Shown: piece by piece, positions 7,201 to 12,562 of the stretch
Numbering within the stretch: the first letter of the stretch is position 1
Layout: every line of letters begins with the position of its first letter
Assembly: GCA_016297215.1 (NCBI GenBank)
Contig: JAEDGZ010000031.1
Location: 1-21,144 of the forward strand
DNA: 21,144 bases
Origin: Paludibacteraceae bacterium
GTDB taxonomy: Bacteria > Bacteroidota > Bacteroidia > Bacteroidales > Paludibacteraceae
Direction: 5' to 3'
Made by a program: the position numbers and the translations under genes
Notes under the pieces: generated by a model
Seen by the model: the letters and a program-made list of their open reading frames with translations, nothing else
Told to the model about the DNA's origin: nothing
The model's database searches: none

Positions 7201-8014
7201 CGTTACAAGTAATGGTGTTAGGATATTTCAGGCGTGCAGAGATGATAGTATTTTCTCCCCAACAAACTACTTGATTGGTATTGATAACCTTACCCTCGTT
7301 AAGTGTTATCGAAACTATCGGATACTCGGGGTAGGTAGGCGAAACGGTGATGGTATCTCCATAATAGAAGTTCGAAGTCTTGCTGAGCGTGAGGCTATCG
7401 CGTAACTCGGGAGCCACAGAGACTTGGATAGACTCGTTAAACTTTGTGTTGTCATACACTTTGCAAGACATGTTGCGGAACCATGTGCCATAAAAAGAGC
7501 CCCAATTGCATTGGTCTTTTCCCCTCAAAACATATCGCAATTGCGTTGTGTTGGCGGGAATGCTAAACATATCACACACCCGCGTAGGATCAACCGTACC
7601 AAACTTGCCCGTGCGACTGAGGAAATAGTTCGTAGCAAGGACATTATTGTCGGCATCTAAACACTCTACGTACATTTGGGCAATACCATCCTGATTGCCA
7701 TTTGCCCAACCGACTTTGTATTCTGTAGCAGCATAGAGGAAGTGCGTATTGTCGGTGATGGGGGTGTAGCCCTGCGCCGAGAGGTTGATGGTCTGGGAGA
7801 TAGTGCATTCCGTTTTACTTGTCTTAAACCATCCATCGCTGCATTGTACACTACCGCTTGTTGTCCAGCCGGTAAAGTCGGTGGCAGCAGGGGGAATGTT
7901 GGTGAGGAGTTCTACACCGTACTGCGGTGTACCCTCCTCTTGCGCCGCGAGGTGCGGGACGATGCCTACCATAGTCAATAAGACCAATAGGCTTGAAAAG
8001 AAAATCTTTTTCAT
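1286..8014 (-). CDS. Giant secreted modular surface protein (2242 aa)
   Basis: No specific function is recognised; the architecture is that of a Bacteroidota exported protein. Residues 1-24 form a signal peptide (MKK, hydrophobic core, likely cut after HLAA). Modules in order: a 160-residue beta-rich LLTNIPPAAT module (32-191), a linker (192-337), three jelly-roll domains beginning YFEGFE, like cleaved-adhesin/choice-of-anchor modules (about 339-491, 568-723, 1192-1348), a second LLTNIPPAAT module (885-1044), two copies of a VYPASVDTLYFDVL module (726-812, 1351-1437), five InlB/Listeria-Bacteroides B repeats with GY-F--WSDG cores (812-882, 1437-1499, 1751-1816, 1819-1885, 2136-2200), and two FISUMP-like domains with GNLQYS, WRTLT-DEWNYL and AVFLPA motifs (1504-1750, 1889-2135). 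The tail, ending NGNTYDLTGRKAE, resembles type IX cargo tails. I chose the second ATG because the first (8050) overlaps the -7 box. It may be an adhesin or glycan-binding protein. Confidence 0.85.
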   Translation of the reverse strand: MKKIFFSSLLVLLTMVGIVPHLAAQEEGTPQYGVELLTNIPPAATDFTGWTTSGSVQCSDGWFKTSKTECTISQTINLSAQGYTPITDNTHFLYAATEYKVGWANGNQDGIAQMYVECLDADNNVLATNYFLSRTGKFGTVDPTRVCDMFSIPANTTQLRYVLRGKDQCNWGSFYGTWFRNMSCKVYDNTKFNESIQVSVAPELRDSLTLSKTSNFYYGDTITVSPTYPEYPIVSITLNEGKVINTNQVVCWGENTIISARLKYPNTITCNGTHAKITADKAKASIGDVVTLSYTLDENYVLGSYTTNINVTWIDANSFIMPDAPVTVGNTAIAAKSLPYFEGFENGNTQNAVVADWLQQNENGNNSWVANTSYTIFNCTPYAGSWNAYLYGNNTDWLFQAYTLEAGTTYAFSMRARSYNSAKILVKLGNQANKDAMSVTLVPDTILSTTDYQYLTGRFTVERTGTYAIGVRGYSTSSNNYTSIDDIQVREAQPHAITCTGTLATLIADKTEAIVGDTVTLTLSMEAGYVLRYYTTNITVTWVDANRFIMPDEAITIGNTAIAAKPVPYFEGFEKGNTQDVLVSDWLQHSESGGESWVANTANENANRKPYAGSWNATLQWSNTDWLLQALDMEAGENYVLSLYARQDKLYTSYANITATLGTACTIGAMTTTLIPKTGLTNGDYQLLTDTFQVAETKAYVLGIKGYISDDPYYISMDNIMVEQEVYPASVDTLYFDVLTEGAARTALAALSLTAADTKGNTKHSFDNLAENWVLDLVNHTATYTVADSLLPMGYFFADSTETIIVNLIDKHTVTATAGENGSVKMEVNDKETTETIFDYGTEITLTAIANEGYFFLHWSDGTKGATYTFTLTQDTVLTAIFGQYGEELLTNIPPAATNFTGWTTSGIVKCSEGWFKTSNDKGTISQTIDLTAHGYTPVAANTLFLYAATEYKVGWAIGRQDGIARMYVECLDADNKVLATNDVLNRTGKFGMVDSTRVCDMFSIPANTTQVRYVLIGQDQCYWGGYFGTWFRNMSCKVYDNTKFNESIQVSVAPELVDSITLSKTSNFHYGDTITVSPTYPERPILWLTLNEGKIINTNQVVCFGENIVISAHLKYPHAITLNGTHAILTADKIEAGMGDTVTLSSSMEDGYALGRYTTNINVTWIDANRFIIPDAPVAVGNTAITVKSLPYFEGFENGNTQGSVVADWLQQSENGTNSWVANTSYTDYNRKPYAGSSWNATLHYSNTDWLFQALSLEAGENYVLSLYARQDSQNTLYANITAKLGTACSKDAMTTTLIPETGLTNGNYQLLTDTFQVAETKAYVLGIRGYISGSPYYISMDNILVEQEVYPASVDTLYFDVLSEDVARTALAALSLTAADTKGNTKHTFDNLAENWVLDLVNHTATYTVADSLLPMGYFFADSTETIIVNLIDKHTVTATAENGSVIGAGTYDYGTEVTLTATAEEGYHFVQWSNDTWANPYVLTLTNDTTLMAVFEKDPEYNAVGGLFSVGEGTQVQFSAGNLQYSQFAKVWSFAAEQYEVIGEANVVNDTLAGKIDIFGWSGNAGSAKWGVSTSEDYNDYSGNFVDWGQNIGDGTTWRTLTKDEWNYLCKTRANATDLIGVARINLDETGTSYVNGLILLPDTWTCPEGVTFKSGLANDFSTQAYAGHQTFTLEQWEKLESAGAVFLPAAGYRIGENIDDVQFLGVYWSATPGDLHCAYYLYFYSSEGYLSNYLGYYGKAVRLVQDCYTVATTCDETSGNIIGGGIYPKGTLVTLTAIPTVGYHFVQWSDGTTEATYTFTLTQDTTITATFAIDRHTVTISKAVNGTVSGESGTFDYGTEVTLAATPAEGYHFVQWSNGCWANPYVFTLTKDTTISAIIEAEPVYNAVNGIFSVADGKHIEFSSGNLQYSQFAKVWSFAAEQYEMIGEANVVNDKLAGKIDLFGWSGSTGIAKWGISISTDYNDYSGDFVDWGENIGDGTTWRTLTTDEWNYLCNTRANATDLIGVARINLDETGTSYINGLILLPDTWTCPEGVTFKSGFSTEESIQAYADYQTFTLEQWEKLESAGAVFLPASGNRGAWLINNVHRSGIYLSSSTANNTAVCLGILSNWVGKGYSDRFTGQAIRLVQDCYTVATTCDETSGNIIGGGIYPKGTLVTLTAQANTGYTFDKWSDGNTDNPRTITVTEDVALEAIFKQDAPTQLSETDAETKVEKVLRNGQVFIIRNGNTYDLTGRKAE
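1610..2350 (-). repeat. FISUMP-like domain copy 2, duplicate of 2765-3505
   Basis: This 247-codon block is a close duplicate of the block at 2765-3505, offset 1155 bp. Long stretches such as GNLQYSQFAKVWSFAAEQYE and DEWNYLC-TRANATDLIGVA are nearly unchanged. The exception is 1634-1777, where the copies share little. The copy is followed by a B repeat that begins identically (CYTVATTCDETSGNIIGGG) to the one after copy 1. Confidence 0.85.
2765..3505 (-). repeat. FISUMP-like domain copy 1
   Basis: First copy of the duplicated domain, containing VYWSATPGD and AVRLVQDC motifs usual for this Bacteroidales family (the tryptophan of YWS is lost in copy 2). The fold is thought to be related to C-type-lectin/formylglycine-enzyme-like domains. 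The segment at 2786-2929 differs from copy 2 while both flanks are conserved. Confidence 0.8.
4883..5362 (-). repeat. LLTNIPPAAT module, copy 2
   Basis: A 160-codon block duplicating 7442-7921 at an offset of 2559 bp (853 codons). Shared landmarks are LLTNIPPAAT, FLYAATEYKVGWA, MYVECLDADN, RVCDMFSIPANTTQ and TWFRNMSCKVYDNTKF. The offset of 853 residues continues through the following linker and jelly-roll domain, so a much larger segment was duplicated. Confidence 0.85.
7442..7921 (-). repeat. LLTNIPPAAT module, copy 1
   Basis: First copy of the module, directly after the signal peptide. The beta-rich pattern with a conserved pair of cysteines (RVCDMF and RNMSCKVY) suggests an extracellular beta-sandwich, but no family could be assigned from sequence alone. 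Confidence 0.8.
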
Positions 8015-8047
8015 TTTAATCAGCAGTATTTTTTTCGGAAATTGGTG

Positions 8048-8078
8048 CAAAATTAGGACAATTTACTTGAATATGCAA
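8048..8078 (-). promoter_or_regulatory. Promoter of the large surface-protein gene
   Basis: On the minus strand TTG (8078-8076) is followed 20 nt later by TAATTTTG (8055-8048) and CACC, a perfect match to the Bacteroidota -33 TTG / -7 TAnnTTTG arrangement. Transcription would start near 8041, giving a leader of about 27 nt before the ATG at 8014. This placement excludes the upstream ATG at 8050 as the translation start. Confidence 0.7.
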
Positions 8079-8210
8079 GAAAATTACGAAAAAAAATGCT
8101 TAATCTCTGCATTTTTCCTCAAAATGTCATGTATAAATGACAAAATAAAAGCCATGGTTTGAGGAGATAGTAACTACGTTCTCGCCATGTGAATCTCGAA
8201 AAAAGGACGA

Positions 8211-8238
8211 AAAAAAGGATTGGTAACAATCCTCTTTT
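8211..8238 (-). terminator. Terminator downstream of luxS
   Basis: AGGATTG (8216-8222) and CAATCCT (8227-8233) form a perfect 7-bp stem around GTAA. On the minus strand it is followed by TTTTTTT, about 100 nt after the luxS stop. The plus strand also continues CTTTTTC, so it could act both ways. Confidence 0.65.
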
Positions 8239-8335
8239 TCATGCTATTGATTACAGCACTTGCGGTGATAGTACGTATCGGGCAGTGGACGAATAACTTT
8301 GCATTCCATCCATCATTGTTGCATCTATCTTATTG

Positions 8336-8812
8336 TCAAATCGGATAATGCATCCGCTCGCTCGTCAAGTGCTCCAGCACCTCCAAGTAGCGTTTTGCTT
8401 CATAGCGAGCCATAGGCAGGTCATGCAGCAGGTAGTTGCCGCAATCGCGAGCCGTCGCACCCGGCAACTCACCTTCATAATCCGCCACAAAAGCGAATGT
8501 CCGTTGCATCAACGCCACAATGTCCACACTCTCCAAGTCGCCGCGGAGCAATAGATAATTACCCGTTAGGCAGCCCATCGGTCCCCAATAGATCACGCGA
8601 TCCTTCCATTCTGCATCGTTGCGCAGGTAAGTTGCCGCAAGGTGCTCAATCGTGTGCAACGCGCCTTGTCCAAGCGCCGGCTCACGATTGGGCGCTTTCA
8701 TGCGAATATCAAACGTGGTTATCACCTCATCGCCTACCCTATCCTTCCGGCTCACATATATCCCCGGCAGCAAACGCTCATGATCAATCTGAAAACTCGG
8801 TATTTTTTCCAT
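8336..8812 (-). CDS. luxS: S-ribosylhomocysteine lyase
   Basis: LuxS splits S-ribosylhomocysteine into homocysteine and DPD, the precursor of the AI-2 signal, as part of the cytosolic activated-methyl cycle. The protein is 158 residues, normal for the family. The metal-binding HTIEH motif is at 53-57 (H53, H57, with catalytic E56), the third metal ligand C124 is in ARDCGNY, and the catalytic cysteine C81 is in PMGCLTGNYLL. The usual arginine after that cysteine (GCRTG in the Bacillus enzyme) is leucine here. I chose the ATG at 8812 because MEKIPSFQIDHERLLPGIYV matches the family N-terminus; the longer frame to 8869 would run through the upstream terminator hairpin. A terminator-like stem ends 22 nt before the start, so expression relative to the upstream gene is unclear. 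Confidence 0.95.
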   Translation of the reverse strand: MEKIPSFQIDHERLLPGIYVSRKDRVGDEVITTFDIRMKAPNREPALGQGALHTIEHLAATYLRNDAEWKDRVIYWGPMGCLTGNYLLLRGDLESVDIVALMQRTFAFVADYEGELPGATARDCGNYLLHDLPMARYEAKRYLEVLEHLTSERMHYPI

Positions 8813-8833
8813 AATGTACAATTTATAAAAACG

Positions 8834-8859
8834 AAGAGCGGATATACAGATCCGCTCTT
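8834..8859 (-). terminator. Hairpin between aspS and luxS
   Basis: AAGAGCGGAT (8834-8843) and ATCCGCTCTT (8850-8859) make a perfect 10-bp stem with a 6-nt loop. On the minus strand it is followed by CGTTTTTATAAA. It begins 10 nt after the aspS stop codon and ends 22 nt before the luxS ATG, so it could terminate aspS transcripts or act as a leader element of luxS. Confidence 0.75.
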
Positions 8860-8869
8860 TCCTATTCAT

Positions 8870-10246
8870 TTACGGTGCCACGCGGTTGATGTCGCGGGGG
8901 AACATCGAGCACTCCTTCACGTTGTTAATGCCCAAGAAGCATGCCGTGATACGCTCCAGTCCGATGGCGAAACCGCCGTGAGGAGGCATGCCGTTCTTGA
9001 AGGTATCGAGGTAGAAACGGAAGTTGTCGGGGTTCATGCCGCGCTTCAACATCTTCTCGCGATAGTCCGCCTCCTTGTGGATACGCTGACCGCCGGAGGT
9101 AATCTCCAATCCGCGCATCAGCAAGTCGAAACTCAGCGTCAGCGTGGGGTCTTCGGGGTCGTCCATCGCGTAGAAAGCACGGTGCTGGCTGGGGAAATGA
9201 GTTACGAACACAAAGTCCGAACCGAACTGCTCCAGCGCATACTTGCATATCGCACGCTCTTCCTCGGGCGCCAAGTCGTCCTCGCCGCGGTGGTCTTCCT
9301 CGCAAAGGTGATTCTCAAAGAGGATTTCATGCACCTCGCTCAGTTTCCATGCGGGCACGTTCTGCGGCAGTTGAGGCACCGTAGCATTCAGCAGCGCCAA
9401 CTCGTGGGCGCAGTCGGTAACCACGCGGTTGATGATGGCATGCAGCAAAGCCGCCTCGAGCGTCATCACGTCCTCCTGACCTTTGATGAAGCCCATCTCC
9501 ACATCCAGCGAGATGTACTCGTTCAGGTGGCGGCTCGTGTTGTGCTTCTCCGCACGGTAGGCGGGAGCAATCTCGAACACGCGCTCATACACGCCCACGC
9601 CTATCTGCTTGTAGAACTGAGGCGACTGCGCCAGATACACCTGCTTGCCGAAATAGTCCATCTTGAACACATTGGCACCACCCTCGGCACCCTCCGACAC
9701 AATCTTCGGGGTGTAGATTTGCGTGAAGCCGTTCTCCGTGAGGAAGTCCGCAAACGCTTTGGCGATAGTGCTCTGCACCTTCAGTATCGCCATGTCGCGC
9801 GGGTTACGAAGCGTAACCTGACGGTTATCGAACTTATAGCGCAGCAAGGTCTCCTCGTCGCCGAACTTCAGCGCGTTCATGTCCACCACCTCGGGTGTGG
9901 TCGGACGCGAGAGCACGCGCACGGTGCTTACTGCCACCTCTATCGTGTTGTAGAAAGCCGCAGGGTCTTTTATCTTCGCCTCGCCTACCGTTCCTTCTAC
10001 GGTTACCGCCATCTCGCGGCAGAGCCCGTTGAGGGCTATCTCGTTGCCCTCCTCGTCGAAGAAACGCGAGGTCTCGTTCTGCACCACGGCTTGCAACAAT
10101 CCGCGAGACTTGCGCAGGATGATGAACCCACCCCACTTCGTAACTCGCACATTGTGAATCATACCGCTCACTGTTACCGTATCACCTGCCTTGCAGTTGT
10201 CTATCGTAACGCCCGAGGGCTTATGTTGCGTCAAATCAAGTAACAT
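8870..10246 (-). CDS. aspS: Aspartyl-tRNA synthetase, archaeal/eukaryal type (possibly non-discriminating)
   Basis: Class IIb synthetase that attaches aspartate to tRNA in the cytosol. The 458-residue length lacks the large GAD insertion of the usual bacterial AspRS, placing it with the archaeal/eukaryal type. An N-terminal OB-fold anticodon domain covers about 15-115. The catalytic domain shows LAQSPQFYKQ (205-214, the Asp-specific QSPQ), motif 2 FEIAPAYRAEKHNTSRHLNE (224-243) and motif 3 GGFAIGLERI (424-433), ending FPRDINRVAP. QSPQ and the motif 2 pattern exclude AsnRS. In archaeal enzymes, Trp at the position aligned with H31 (GMIHNV) goes with strict tRNA-Asp recognition and His with relaxed use of tRNA-Asn. 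It lies downstream of the rplQ terminator and a repeat-rich spacer and upstream of luxS. No clear promoter was seen. Confidence 0.93.
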   Translation of the reverse strand: MLLDLTQHKPSGVTIDNCKAGDTVTVSGMIHNVRVTKWGGFIILRKSRGLLQAVVQNETSRFFDEEGNEIALNGLCREMAVTVEGTVGEAKIKDPAAFYNTIEVAVSTVRVLSRPTTPEVVDMNALKFGDEETLLRYKFDNRQVTLRNPRDMAILKVQSTIAKAFADFLTENGFTQIYTPKIVSEGAEGGANVFKMDYFGKQVYLAQSPQFYKQIGVGVYERVFEIAPAYRAEKHNTSRHLNEYISLDVEMGFIKGQEDVMTLEAALLHAIINRVVTDCAHELALLNATVPQLPQNVPAWKLSEVHEILFENHLCEEDHRGEDDLAPEEERAICKYALEQFGSDFVFVTHFPSQHRAFYAMDDPEDPTLTLSFDLLMRGLEITSGGQRIHKEADYREKMLKRGMNPDNFRFYLDTFKNGMPPHGGFAIGLERITACFLGINNVKECSMFPRDINRVAP

Positions 10247-10248
10247 AC

Positions 10249-10339
10249 TAATTAAGAATTAAGAATTATGAATTATGAGTGCCCATACTCTGACCACTAA
10301 CCACTAACCACTAACCACTGACCACTAATCACTAACCAC
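10249..10339. repeat. Short tandem repeats in the aspS leader
   Basis: Two simple arrays lie side by side. At 10249-10279 there is an imperfect series of ATTAAGA / ATTATGA units. At 10294-10339 there are six 7-bp units of CCACTAA (two variants, CCACTGA and TCACTAA) plus a partial. The 17-mer CACTAATCACTAACCAC at 10323-10339 recurs, inverted, at 66-82, so this is probably a genome-dispersed repeat. Confidence 0.8.
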
Positions 10340-10346
10340 AAAAACA

Positions 10347-10377
10347 ATTGAGGGTCAGGAAAGCCCCGACCCTCAAT
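10347..10377 (-). terminator. Terminator of the ribosomal protein cluster
   Basis: ATTGAGGGTC (10347-10356) and GACCCTCAAT (10368-10377) form a perfect 10-bp stem with an 11-nt loop. On the minus strand it is followed by TGTTTTTGTGG, about 14 nt after the rplQ stop. This is a clear intrinsic terminator closing the S10-spc-alpha gene array. Confidence 0.85.
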
Positions 10378-10390
10378 CATTCTTTGTTAT

Positions 10391-10879
10391 TTATTCTGCA
10401 GCGGGAGCCTCTGTCTCAGCAGCAGGTGCTTCTGCCTCTGCCACAGCCTCTTTCACTGCTTTCTTGCCGGCACGACGAGTAGCCTTCTTCGTGGCTTTCT
10501 TAGCCTCTTTCAGCATGTTCTCGTTGTAGTCCACCAACTCGATGATACACATCTCAGCGGCATCTCCCAAACGGAAACCGGTACGCAGGATACGAGTGTA
10601 ACCACCGGGGCGGTTAGCGATTTTCTCGCCTACATTCTGGAACAATTCGGTAACAGCCTCTTTCTGGTGAAGCATCGCGAAAGCCAAACGGCGGTTGTTC
10701 ATGTTATCCTCTTTCGCACGGGTGAGGATGGGCTCTACATAGATGCGGAGAGCCTTTGCCTTAGCCAACGTGGTGGAGATACGCTTGTGCATAATCAGCG
10801 AGCAAGCCATATTCGACAACATAGCAGCGCGGTGGTTTGCTTTGCGGCCAAGGTGGTTGAATTTCTTATTATGTCTCAT
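10391..10879 (-). CDS. rplQ: 50S ribosomal protein L17 (bL17) with C-terminal tail
   Basis: Large-subunit protein that lies near the peptide exit tunnel region. The conserved core is residues 1-119, starting MRHNKKFNHLGRKANHRAAM and including TTLAKAKALRIYVEPILTRAKED and RILRTGFRLGDAAEMCIIELV. A 43-residue tail follows: first Lys/Arg/Ala-rich (KKATKKATRRAGKKAV), then acidic Ala/Glu/Pro-rich (AEAEAPAAETEAPAAE), so the charge switches from basic to acidic. The total of 162 residues exceeds the roughly 120-130 of many bacteria; lengthened L17 tails are common in Bacteroidota. It is the last gene of the alpha-operon part, 35 nt after rpoA, followed by a strong terminator. Confidence 0.97.
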   Translation of the reverse strand: MRHNKKFNHLGRKANHRAAMLSNMACSLIMHKRISTTLAKAKALRIYVEPILTRAKEDNMNNRRLAFAMLHQKEAVTELFQNVGEKIANRPGGYTRILRTGFRLGDAAEMCIIELVDYNENMLKEAKKATKKATRRAGKKAVKEAVAEAEAPAAETEAPAAE

Positions 10880-10914
10880 AATAGTTTGTAATGTTAAATG
10901 GTGAGTTGTACTAA

Positions 10915-11907
10915 TTAGTCATTCACGTGGTAACGCGAGATGTCCATACCAAAAGCAAGCCCGTTGCGCTCCAGCAGTTCGTCCAATTCGGTGAGCGATT
11001 TCTTACCGAAGTTGCGGAACTTGAGCAAGTCAGAGCGGTGGAACTTAACCAGTTCGCCAAGCGTATCCACCTCGGCAGCCTTCAAGCAGTTGAGGGCACG
11101 CACGGAGAGGTCCATGTCTTGCAGACGCTGGTTGAGCAACTGACGCATGCGCAGCAACTCCTCGTCCAGTGCACTACTGCTCTTCTTGGTCTCCTGCTCA
11201 AGCACGATACGCTCGTCGGAGAACAGCATGAAGTGGTAGATAAGGATCTTGGCAGCCTCGGTCAGCGCATTTTGAGGTGTGATAGAGCCATCGGTGGTAA
11301 TCTCCAACGTCAGTTTCTCGTAGTCAGTACGTTGTTCCACACGATACTGGTCAACGGAAATCATCACGTTGCGAATCGGGGTGTAGATGGAGTCGATAGC
11401 CAATACCCCGATGGGGTCATTGTCATGACGATTCTCATCTCCGGGCACGTAGCCGCGACCCTTGTTGATGGTCAGTTCAATCTCAAAATCTGCCGACTCA
11501 TCCATCTCTGCCAGTTGCAACTCAGGGTTCAGCACCTCAAAATTTTGGAGCGCTGTGTTGAGTTCGCCAGCCAGCAAAGAGGTGGCTTTCGACACATGCA
11601 ACTTTACGGTTTCACCCTCGGCTTCTACGCCTTCTTTGCGGATGAAACGCACCTGCTTCAGGTTGAGGATAAGGTTGGTTACATCAGTGATGACGCCAGG
11701 GATAGTAGCAAATTCATGATCAATACCACTGATGCGGATAGAGCATATTGCATAACCTTCCAACGAGCCGAGCAGCACGCGACGGATAGCATTGCCTATC
11801 GTAATACCATACCCCGGTTCGAGAGGACGAAATTCGAAAGTGCCTTTCGTCGAACTCGAATCCAACATTATCACCTTGTCAGGTTTGATGAAATTTAATA
11901 TTGCCAT
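10915..11907 (-). CDS. rpoA: DNA-directed RNA polymerase subunit alpha
   Basis: The alpha subunit dimerises to start assembly of RNA polymerase and contacts regulators and promoter DNA. At 330 residues it is full length. The N-terminal domain (about 1-235) has the dimerisation motif GYGITIGNAIRRVLLGSLEG (32-51). A flexible linker with SSSALDEE leads to the C-terminal domain (about 263-318), where DLSVRALNCLKAAEVDTLGEL carries R270 and N273, equivalent to the DNA-contacting R265 and N268 of the E. coli protein, and FGKKSLTELDELL supplies the second contact. It lies between rpsD (11-nt gap) and rplQ, the standard alpha-operon position, so it is probably cotranscribed with ribosomal genes. Confidence 0.98.
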   Translation of the reverse strand: MAILNFIKPDKVIMLDSSSTKGTFEFRPLEPGYGITIGNAIRRVLLGSLEGYAICSIRISGIDHEFATIPGVITDVTNLILNLKQVRFIRKEGVEAEGETVKLHVSKATSLLAGELNTALQNFEVLNPELQLAEMDESADFEIELTINKGRGYVPGDENRHDNDPIGVLAIDSIYTPIRNVMISVDQYRVEQRTDYEKLTLEITTDGSITPQNALTEAAKILIYHFMLFSDERIVLEQETKKSSSALDEELLRMRQLLNQRLQDMDLSVRALNCLKAAEVDTLGELVKFHRSDLLKFRNFGKKSLTELDELLERNGLAFGMDISRYHVND

Positions 11908-11918
11908 GAATTTAATTG

Positions 11919-12524
11919 TTATTTAGAGTACAACTCGACGATTAACTGCTCTTTGATGTTCTCAGGAATCTCTGCACGCTGAGGAACATTGAGGAATTTG
12001 CCTGCTTTGTCTGCCTCATTCCACTCCAGCCAACTGTATTTGCTGTGATTGAAGCCTTCCAAAGAAGCTGCAATTACCTCCAAAGATTTAGCCTTCTCGC
12101 GAACTGCAACCACTTGTCCGGGTTTCACTTGATAGGACGGGATATTCACCACCTTACCATCTACGGTGATATGACGGTGGCTCACCAACTGACGCGCAGC
12201 AGCGCGGGTGGGGGCGATACCCAAACGATATACCACGTTGTCGAGACGGCACTCGAGCAACTGAATCAAGATTTCACCGGTAACACCTTTAGAACGGCTT
12301 GCCTGTGCAAAGAGCAGACGGAACTGACGCTCCAATACACCGTAGGTATATTTTGCTTTCTGCTTCTCAGCCAACTGCTGACCGTACTCAGAGTTTTTCT
12401 TACGACGATTCACACCATGCTGACCGGGAGCGTAGTTGCGACGGTCAAGCACCTTGTCCGGACCGAAGATTGCCTCGCCAAAACGACGCGAGATGCGGGA
12501 TTTAGGACCAATATATCTTGCCAT
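11919..12524 (-). CDS. rpsD: 30S ribosomal protein S4 (uS4)
   Basis: Primary assembly protein that binds the five-way junction of the 16S rRNA 5' domain and affects decoding accuracy. The 201 residues start MARYIGPKSRISRRFGEAIFG; the N-terminal region has no zinc cysteines, so it is the zinc-free form. The S4 RNA-binding domain at about 91-155 shows RLDNVVYRLGIAPTRAAARQLVSHRHITVDGK. In E. coli S4 represses the alpha operon by binding an upstream pseudoknot; no such element could be identified here. Gaps are 38 nt to rpsK and 11 nt to rpoA. Confidence 0.97.
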   Translation of the reverse strand: MARYIGPKSRISRRFGEAIFGPDKVLDRRNYAPGQHGVNRRKKNSEYGQQLAEKQKAKYTYGVLERQFRLLFAQASRSKGVTGEILIQLLECRLDNVVYRLGIAPTRAAARQLVSHRHITVDGKVVNIPSYQVKPGQVVAVREKAKSLEVIAASLEGFNHSKYSWLEWNEADKAGKFLNVPQRAEIPENIKEQLIVELYSK

Positions 12525-12562
12525 AATCTTACTTGTAGTTTAGAATGTTAAGTAATAATAAA

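Noticed and set aside
8015..8050. Upstream ATG of the large surface protein (12 extra residues)
   Set aside because: It overlaps the -7 promoter box and would lie upstream of the transcription start; the shorter form gives a standard signal peptide.
8813..8869. Longer luxS start (19 extra residues)
   Set aside because: The extension would be translated from the aspS-luxS terminator hairpin, and LuxS homologues begin at MEKIPSF-like sequence.
8642..10243. 533-residue plus-strand frame opposite aspS
   Set aside because: Antisense shadow of a well-supported gene, with no recognisable domain; due to codon bias of the real gene.
8870..10246. Asparaginyl-tRNA synthetase
   Set aside because: QSPQ and the RAEKHNTSRHLNE motif are those of AspRS; AsnRS has a different active-site signature.
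10927..11898. 323-residue plus-strand frame opposite rpoA
   Set aside because: Antisense shadow of rpoA with no family features.
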